From the NCBI GenBank assembly GCA_018287875.1, contig JAGVVL010000025.1, forward strand, positions 1,364,001-1,428,000: DNA of 64,000 nt, read 5' to 3'. Positions 57,801-64,000 of this stretch are shown in pieces (the first letter of the stretch is position 1; each line of letters starts with the position of its first letter). This stretch comes from Nigrospora sphaerica. Taxonomy: Eukaryota > Ascomycota > Sordariomycetes > Amphisphaeriales > Apiosporaceae. The notes under the pieces are model-generated. The model saw only the letters and a program-made list of their open reading frames with translations. It was not told the DNA's origin and made no database searches. The position numbers and the translations under genes are program-made.

Positions 57801-58867
57801 CGATTCCGCATCGTTTGCCCCCCGAGTCCTCTCGAACCCGCTCCGCTTCGGGCTTCCCTTTCTTTCCTATCCTTCGGCCGCTGCGCTCGCCGCCCATGTC
57901 GCTTGGCTTGATCAATGAAATCATTTCCAAGGTTCACCCCGTTAGCTAGCGTGCAGCCCGTGGCCCTGAACGACCGGTCCGGCCGCCCGCGAAATAATAT
58001 CGTCGTCAACAACAGCTTGTTTCCATAATTCTCGGAAAATCCAACCCTTCATTCCACTCGCCTAACAGCGTTTGTCCGCCGGTCGCCAAAGTAATTTTCG
58101 CCTTGGCTTAACTAGCAACTTTTGGTCCTCTTTTCAACCGAGTTCGGGCCTCTTCTTGTCGTTCCCACGCCTCTGGCTGTCTTACCGGACCGAACTGTTT
58201 GCTTATCCCGTCCACTACCTTGCCAGCCTACGACCTGTTTCCCCACTACGACGACCGTTGCCGTAGTATTGCTCGTCGCCGCTGTTGCTGCTGCTGCTAC
58301 TGCTTGCTACTGCTTGCTACTGCTGCCACCAACACCACCATCACCACCGAACTCCAGTACCTGGCTACACCGTTCTGGCTTCCAAGCCTCCAACCCCGGT
58401 ACCGACCCATCTTCCTCACCACGATCCCATGCCCTCGGGCATCCTCGCACGCTAGGCACGGTTGCTGCGCAGTCACCAGCGTCCCGACATTCATCGATCC
58501 AGGCGCCCTCGTCGTCCCAACCAAAGGCGCTGAAACAGGGTGATCAGCCGACAGGACGAACGCCCCTTTCCGGTGGGTTCTCGGCCGCTACGTTGGCTGG
58601 CGCTGCCACTGGATTGGATTGGGCCGACTCCGTTCTCGATTCCGTCTTCGAGGTCATTCGCCGAGCCGCCGGGCGCCCTCCCCCCAAAGCACGCCGCCTT
58701 TCTTTTCCCTCCTGGTACATACCATCCCACAGCAAAGCCCGTGGCCTGACCTGACTGGGCTTCTGCGCACCCATCGTTCCCAGCCTACGGCCGTCGCAGA
58801 TCCGCACGTCGACTTCCGATTACCCCCGACCCAGTTTTGGGCCGGACCATTAATAGGGCGCTTGGAA

Positions 58868-60838
58868 ATGTTCACACAGCCTGCGCCTCCGTCGCCGGGC
58901 TTAATAACGCCTGGCACTACGACGTCCACCCCCCCCACGTCATCTTCCACTCACACAGCCACCTCCAGGAGCAGCCGGTTGCGAGGTTTGAGTTATCTAC
59001 GCACCTACACCCAAAATCATATTCTGTCCCGCGATACCTCCAGCCCGACCTCTGCCACAGCCTCTTCTCCCGCCGCTCGCTCACCCCCTCTGACACGCAC
59101 CGTCAGCGGCACTGCTGCCGCCGCCGCTCCAGCCTCGGCATCGAGACGCCGACCTGCACGACCCGTCGAGGCCGCCTCCAGCGTCGACTCTGCACCCGCC
59201 GTCATCCAGTCCCCGCAGCCCCCGTCGAGCTCCCTGCTGCCCCCCGACCGTGTGCTGCCCGAGGCAAGCAGTGCCGACCCTTACTTGGCCGAGTCGAGCT
59301 CCAACCAGAGCCTCCGAGGCAACCGGCAGTTGGCAGACCAGGACGGACCCGAAGCGGAAGGTCTGGATATGACGCGGTCGCGTTCGGCTACCACGGGCGA
59401 CCTGCCCGCGGAGTCCCTCCCCACCATTCGCTTCTCCGCTCACTATGATTCCCGCTCGAACCGGCAGTCGCTATCCTTCACTCCCATGTCCCGCACGCTC
59501 CCGACAGGCAAGGAGGTCATTAAGGTCGGCCGCTATTCCGAGAGGGAAAACCACCCACCGGTGCCAGCCAACGCTCCGTCTTCCGCGCCGGTGGGGTTTA
59601 AGAGCAAGGTGGTCAGCAGGAGACACTGTGAATTCTGGTACGAGAACGGCAAGTGGTTCATCCGGGACGTCAAGAGTTCAAGCGGAACCTTCCTCAACCA
59701 CATCCGGCTCAGTCCTCCCGGCACCGAATCTAAGCCGTACCCCATTAACGATGGCGACATCGTGCAACTGGGCATCGACTTTCGGGGGGGCGAGGAGATG
59801 ATATTCCGATGCGTCAAGATGCGAGTCGAGCTCAATCGCGGCTGGCAGGCCAAGCCAAACACGTTCAACGTGGCTACGCACAAGCGGCTCCGGAATCTCA
59901 CGTCGGCGTCGTCGACGGCCTCGCACGCGCAGGACTGTTCGATATGTCTCAACGCAATCGCCGTAAGTACAGTCTCATTTCACCCCCTTCTCCCCGCACC
60001 TTGTCATTGAGCCATCTGCGCCCGGGTGGCAGGGCCGTGTCGTGTGACCAAGTCCCCTGGCGCCAGGCCACCCACGGTGCGGGGAAAACGCTGGGTCGTC
60101 TATTTGGCCTGGGGTCACTCCGATGGGTTGGCACGGTCACTTTGTAAACGGACCAAATCTGGACGAGCCACGGATGCTAACCATGCCAATTTCCAGCCGT
60201 GCCAATCACTCTTTGTGGCACCTTGCAGTCATACCTGGCACTACAAATGCATTCGCGAGTTGCTGACGGGTCCGTCGTGGCCTATCTTTACCTGCCCCAA
60301 CTGCCGCGCGGCGGCGGATTTGGACGCGGACGTGGACGAGCCAGCCGAAGATTGGCAGCAGTTGGACTCGGGTGCCGACGAGGTGAGCGAGAGCGAAAAC
60401 CCATTTACCGAAGCCACGCCCGAGGCTACACGTGAGAGTACGCAGAACGACGCCGAGCCGGTCCCAACTGCACCGGCGCCGTCAGAATCTTCGGACCCGG
60501 ACGTGGACATGGCCGACGCCACGGTTCTGCTGGACAGCCACGCCACACCGGCGGCGCGCACCCCTTCGGTCAATGCAACTTCGAGCCCCGTAGGCATTCC
60601 GAACGCCTCGAGTCGACCGCACAGCGGGCCAGCGTCCCCGCGTGCCACGCGAACACCAAGTCCTCACGGCAACGGGAACACGCCCCACGAAGGACCCCTG
60701 ACACCCCGCAACGACGCCGGCCCCTGGGTGTTCGATGGCGATGCGGGACGGGCCTCGCAGGATATATCTCGGCCCGGCGCCATGAACAGCCTGGATGCGA
60801 CGGCTTCACGGGAGGACAACAATGCCACCGAGCGTTAA
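58868..60838 (+). CDS. DMA1: FHA-RING E3 ubiquitin ligase (Dma1/Dma2/CHFR-like)
   Basis: Dma proteins recognise phospho-threonine through the FHA domain and ubiquitinate targets through RING, controlling septin assembly, mitotic exit and the spindle checkpoint. Exons 58868-59962 and 60197-60838 join in phase 0 across a 234-bp intron and give 578 aa. The ATG at 58868 (MFTQPAPPSPGL) is preferred over an in-frame ATG at 58619 because the extra 83 residues look like leader and SRLRGLSYLR then falls near the N-terminus. FHA spans about 216-321 with VGRYSE, SRRHCEFW and SSSGTFLN. The RING (about 357-399) is CSIC...PCSHTWHYKC...CPNC, with the intron falling between its first and second zinc-ligand pairs. 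The tail is long, acidic and Ser/Thr-Pro-rich, giving many kinase sites. Signature motifs make this call firm. Confidence 0.93.
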
Positions 60839-62557
60839 AATGCAGTTCGCCGGGAGCGACGGCGACCCACAAGTACAAAAAGAAGGGGGCATGGTGGCTC
60901 TCGGTGGCAGTACTGTGGCCAGTCGAGCATAGGAACAAGATGACTACCGTGGGTTAATCTGGCCATCTCTACAAGCGTCCAGTGGACGGCTTTTATTCTC
61001 TGGTTCTGGACGGCCTGTCAGGGCCCCTTACTCGTCGACGACCGGGCGTGGCCAGCGTCCGGGGGCCAGCGGTCGTGCACAGACTAAGCGGCGTCTGGGG
61101 GATTGTTTTTTTTTACGAATGGCTCTGCCGGGGCCAACCAAAGCATAATAGCGACTCGGAGTACATCGGACAGGGTGGAAATACAAATCAATGCATCGGG
61201 AGGGGCGGGGTTTTGCTGCCACGGCACATCACGAGACGAGGATGAACAATTGACCGTGGCCGCGGGGAGTGAGGAGTTGCCACACAAGGACGGTTGTTAC
61301 TATACATGTCTCAATTACACACCATTTCCAATTGTCAGCAGAAGGTGTGTTCGCAAAGCACAGGTGCGGTAGGCTCTAGTGGAGCGGGCCGGCTGTTCAG
61401 TCGTGCTACAATTTGGTCAGTCTGATGTGCTCCGTCCTTCGGCGGCCGCGGTGGGCCTCGAGCTGGGAAGCCAGAGACAGGTCCATGGGTGGGCATCAAT
61501 ACTGGATGGGCCTATGGACGCTCCTGAACATGTGCCTACATGAGGCAAGTATGTACCTACTGGCATGGACCCTGTCTATCGTGTTCTGCTAGGCCTGTAC
61601 CTGCCCTCTGAGGGCTAGTTATTTACCAATGCCGAGCATCAGCATGGGGGTACTGGGTTCAGATGGCTATAGCAATTGTCGGTACCCCGTCGTCTCCATT
61701 CCCAAGCCGTCTTTCTCGGCTATCGACGGCCCCTGGACGTTTTTGGCTGGCTCACGTTTGGTAAAATAGTAGGTTCCCTGCAGATGACGAAAGTGGGCGA
61801 TCCGTCAGCGTGGGTCATGCGGCTGCAGATTCCCCTCCGGTCCGGGCCTATACTATTATCCATCCCCTAGAGGGGCAGGCGCAGCGACGGGAGAGGGAGC
61901 TGGATGGGCAGCGACGGTCTGGGGGCAAGGCTCCAGCTCCCCAGCCGCGCAACGACTCGGTCCCACTCGCCCCGAGTCGCCAACACCGAGTTCGGACCAG
62001 CAAAGCTCGACGATTTCGTGGGAGCGAGGGAGAGCATTGGTGATTGACTAGCTGAGATCCCATCACGACCGGCCACGTCTCACTGTCTCGCTTTTCTCCT
62101 TTCCTCTCCCTCTGCCTCCCTCTCCCCCTCCCTCTCCATCCCTATATAGCTCTCTGCGTCGTACATTACCCGCGCATCCATCCGCCTCGGCCGGCTCGGA
62201 AGCCTCTCCTCTGTCCCCTCCCATAAGCCGCTTGCGCGCCTTACCTCACACCCCCTTCCCGTCCGCCTTCGCCCGCCGACAACGTCGCCGCCTCGCTTTC
62301 CGTCTCGGCCGCTGCTTACCCACCCAACTCCTACGTCGCAAGCGACGCGACGGCCCCCGTGGATCCTCCTATATCGGAGAGGGAGCTCGAGCAAACCCGC
62401 CGGCCAGAAACCAATTGGTCTGGTCTCGGCGCCGCCACTGCCAGACGGCGGGAGCCAGAGCTTGTCCTGTGAAGACGGGCCGTGTCCAGCCGCCCCCCCC
62501 CCCCCCAATCCCGGACAGAGTAGGAGACCGAGAGACGGTGACAAGAGAGAACACGAG
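60839..62557. other. Intergenic region and OAC1 promoter/leader
   Basis: These 1.7 kb hold the DMA1 3' UTR and then noncoding DNA with no supported gene. From about 62080 the plus strand is C/T-rich (CTCTCCCTCTGCCTCCCTCT-like) up to a 14-bp C run at 62493-62506, close to the OAC1 start. CCTATATAGC near 62141-62150 is a plausible TATA element about 410 bp upstream of the ATG. Confidence 0.5.
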
Positions 62558-63791
62558 ATGTCTACAACCGCCGGGTAAGCCGCGACCTGGTTTCCTCTCC
62601 CGTCCCTCCTGCGCACCATGCCCGTGCCCCAACCCGCGTCTACCATTGTGAGCAGCGATGCGTGCCGCGGTGTAGTACTCGGGCAAGGGCGCGGCGGCAG
62701 CAGCAGTCGCAGAAGTCACAGCAGCAAGCTAACGTGGCGCTCGCCGACTCCCACAGCGCCTTCATAGCGGGCGGCATCGCGGCGTGCGGCGCCGTGACGG
62801 CCACGCACCCCTTCGAGACGGTCAAGATCCGCATGCAACTGCAGGGCGAGCTGCAAGCCAAGGGCCTCCAGCCGCACCACTACCGCGGCCCCTTCCACGG
62901 CGTATCCGTCATTGTGCGCAACGAGGGCGTGCGCGGCCTCTACCGCGGCATCGGCTGCGCCTACGTCTACCAGGTCCTGCTCAACGGCTGCCGCCTGGGC
63001 TTCTACGAGCCCATGCGCGCCGGCCTGGCCTCGCTGCTGCTGCGCGACGCCAACAGCCAGAACCTCGCCATCAACATGTTTTGCGGCGCCTCGTCGGGCA
63101 TCATCGGCGCCGCCGCCGGCTCGCCCTTCTTCCTCATCAAGACGCGTCTGCAGAGCTTCAGCACCTTCCGCCCCGTCGGCACCCAGCACAACTACCGCAA
63201 CGCCTTCGACGGCATGCGTCAGATCTACGGCGCCGAAGGCATCCGGGGCCTGTACCGCGGCGTGGGCGCCGCCATGATCCGCACGGGGTTCGGCAGCAGC
63301 GTGCAGCTGCCCACGTACTTTTTCGCCAAGAGGAGGCTCGTCAAACACCTGGGCATGGAAGAGGGCGCCCCGTTGCACCTGGCCAGCAGCACCATCAGTG
63401 GATTCGTCGTGTGCGTTTTCATGCACCCTCCTGGTAAGCTTCCGCCGCCGTGCTCCTTAGGCGCTCCGCTACTGCGTGGCGCTTGTCGCGTACCACACCC
63501 AGGAGAAGCGCCACTACGCGCGGGACGAGTGCTGACACGGACCCCTTACTAGACACTCTCATGTCGCGTCTGTACAACCAGAACGGTAACCTGTACAAGG
63601 GCGTCTTCGACTGCCTGGGCAAGACTATCAAGACCGAGGGCGTGCTGGCCATGTACAAGGGCTTTCTGCCGCACCTGGCCCGCATCCTCCCGCACACCAT
63701 TTTGACGCTGAGCTTGGCTGAGCAAACCAACAAGCTCATGCGCAAGTTCGAGGCCTACATCCTGCCCGACGCCGTTTCCACCAAGGCGTAG
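62558..63791 (+). CDS. OAC1: Mitochondrial oxaloacetate carrier (Oac1/SLC25A34-35-like)
   Basis: An inner-membrane carrier that in yeast transports oxaloacetate, sulfate and isopropylmalate. The preferred model has exons 62558-62574, 62757-63433 and 63553-63791 (310 aa). The 17-nt first exon (MSTTAG) ends at GTAAGC; GCTAAC lies 25 bp before the CCCACAG acceptor, and the phase fits. There is no in-frame ATG close upstream of exon 2, so a spliced start is required. An alternative ATG at 62618 with donor GTGAGC at 62648 would keep ANVALADSHS in the protein. The three carrier repeats show THPFETVKIR, GSPFFLIKTR and MHPPDTLMSR. The second lacks the acidic residue and the third lacks the Lys, exactly as in yeast Oac1. 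The ending is short and basic, then Ala-rich. Confidence 0.88.
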
Positions 63792-64000
63792 GCACATATT
63801 GCCTTTCTTCGACCGAGTGCGGGGATGGCTATCCCGGGGCGAGGGAAAAAGACGCAGCGCGGCGTGTTGGCGGAGTCCGCTGAGACGGCCACGGACGAGC
63901 CGCAAAACGGAAGAGTCGGATAGCCCTGCATGGCGATCAGCCAGGGGGCACACAGGAGGTGTGACACCGTGTTATACCCCAAAGAGAGAAGATGGGCGCA
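63792..64000. other. OAC1 3' flank to window edge
   Basis: These 209 bp follow the OAC1 stop and show no gene, repeat or RNA feature that can be supported. Confidence 0.5.

Larger units (their letters stand above)
55353..58867. other. Repeat-rich intergenic region and leader of DMA1
   Basis: These 3.5 kb contain no supported gene. The DNA is rich in purine or pyrimidine tracts and simple repeats: a GA-rich stretch near 56385-56460 and 56800-56835, the GCA repeat at 57034-57136, the GA tract at 57719-57800, and a decamer repeat TGCTTGCTAC near 58296-58320. From about 58030 the plus strand is C/T-rich and probably forms the 5' leader of the FHA-RING gene. Confidence 0.5.

Noticed and set aside
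58619..58867. Upstream in-frame ATG extending DMA1 by 83 residues
   Set aside because: The extension is leader-like C/T-rich sequence; the ATG at 58868 gives a family-like N-terminus.
62716..63426. A 236-codon minus-strand frame opposite OAC1
   Set aside because: It is an antisense shadow; the plus strand shows all three carrier signatures.

Overview
This window is nuclear DNA of a filamentous ascomycete (Pezizomycotina), most likely a Sordariomycete. The evidence is dense short spliceosomal introns (about 50-75 bp, GTRNGY donors, CTAAC/CTAAT branch points, CAG acceptors), GC-rich coding sequence with GC-ending codons, and typical fungal families: Ctk3, a Pth11/rhodopsin-like receptor, a secreted KatG-type catalase-peroxidase and HSPA12-like Hsp70 remnants. 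A species cannot be named from the sequence alone.

Layout. 1-9942 (-): the N-terminal 3,314 codons of midasin (MDN1/Rea1), running off the left edge. 10421-11249 (+): mitochondrial ribosomal protein bL12m, divergent from midasin across a 478-bp shared promoter. 11945-12979 (-): CTD-kinase subunit Ctk3. 13958-15081 (+): pyrroline-5-carboxylate reductase. 15547-17163 (-): type B histone acetyltransferase HAT1. 18350-19594 (+): a ZIP9/Atx2-like metal transporter. 19595-29856: a 10-kb gene-poor stretch with at least two decayed genes, an HSPA12-like Hsp70 pseudogene and a minus-strand coiled-coil pseudogene. 29857-31996 (+): an F-box/WD40 SCF adaptor. 32954-34153 (-): a putative mitochondrial helical-repeat protein. 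34642-36002 (+): the SSU processome factor Utp16/Bud21. 39094-40573 (+): a fungal rhodopsin-like 7TM protein. 40574-47083: a 6.5-kb stretch with no gene I can support. 47084-49689 (+): an extracellular KatG. 50243-52012 (-): an unrecognised single-pass membrane protein. 52248-55352 (+): a large unrecognised protein. 55353-58867: a repeat-rich spacer. 58868-60838 (+): a Dma1/CHFR-like FHA-RING ubiquitin ligase. 62558-63791 (+): the mitochondrial oxaloacetate carrier OAC1.

How the genes relate. There is no biosynthetic cluster or operon-like system. Most genes are conserved housekeeping functions: ribosome biogenesis (midasin, Utp16), mitochondrial translation and transport (bL12m, OAC1), transcription and chromatin (Ctk3, HAT1), ubiquitin-dependent cell-cycle control (F-box/WD40, Dma1) and proline synthesis. 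They are interrupted by accessory features associated with environment or host interaction (secreted KatG, the rhodopsin-like receptor) and by decayed DNA. Gene models below were spliced by hand. In each recognised multi-exon gene the exons join in frame with canonical GT-AG introns. I found no convincing undescribed multi-gene system. The best leads are the decaying island at 19.6-29.8 kb, coding-like sequence upstream of CTK3, repeated MCB-like elements upstream of HAT1, and a possible small reading frame overlapping the HAT1 stop codon.
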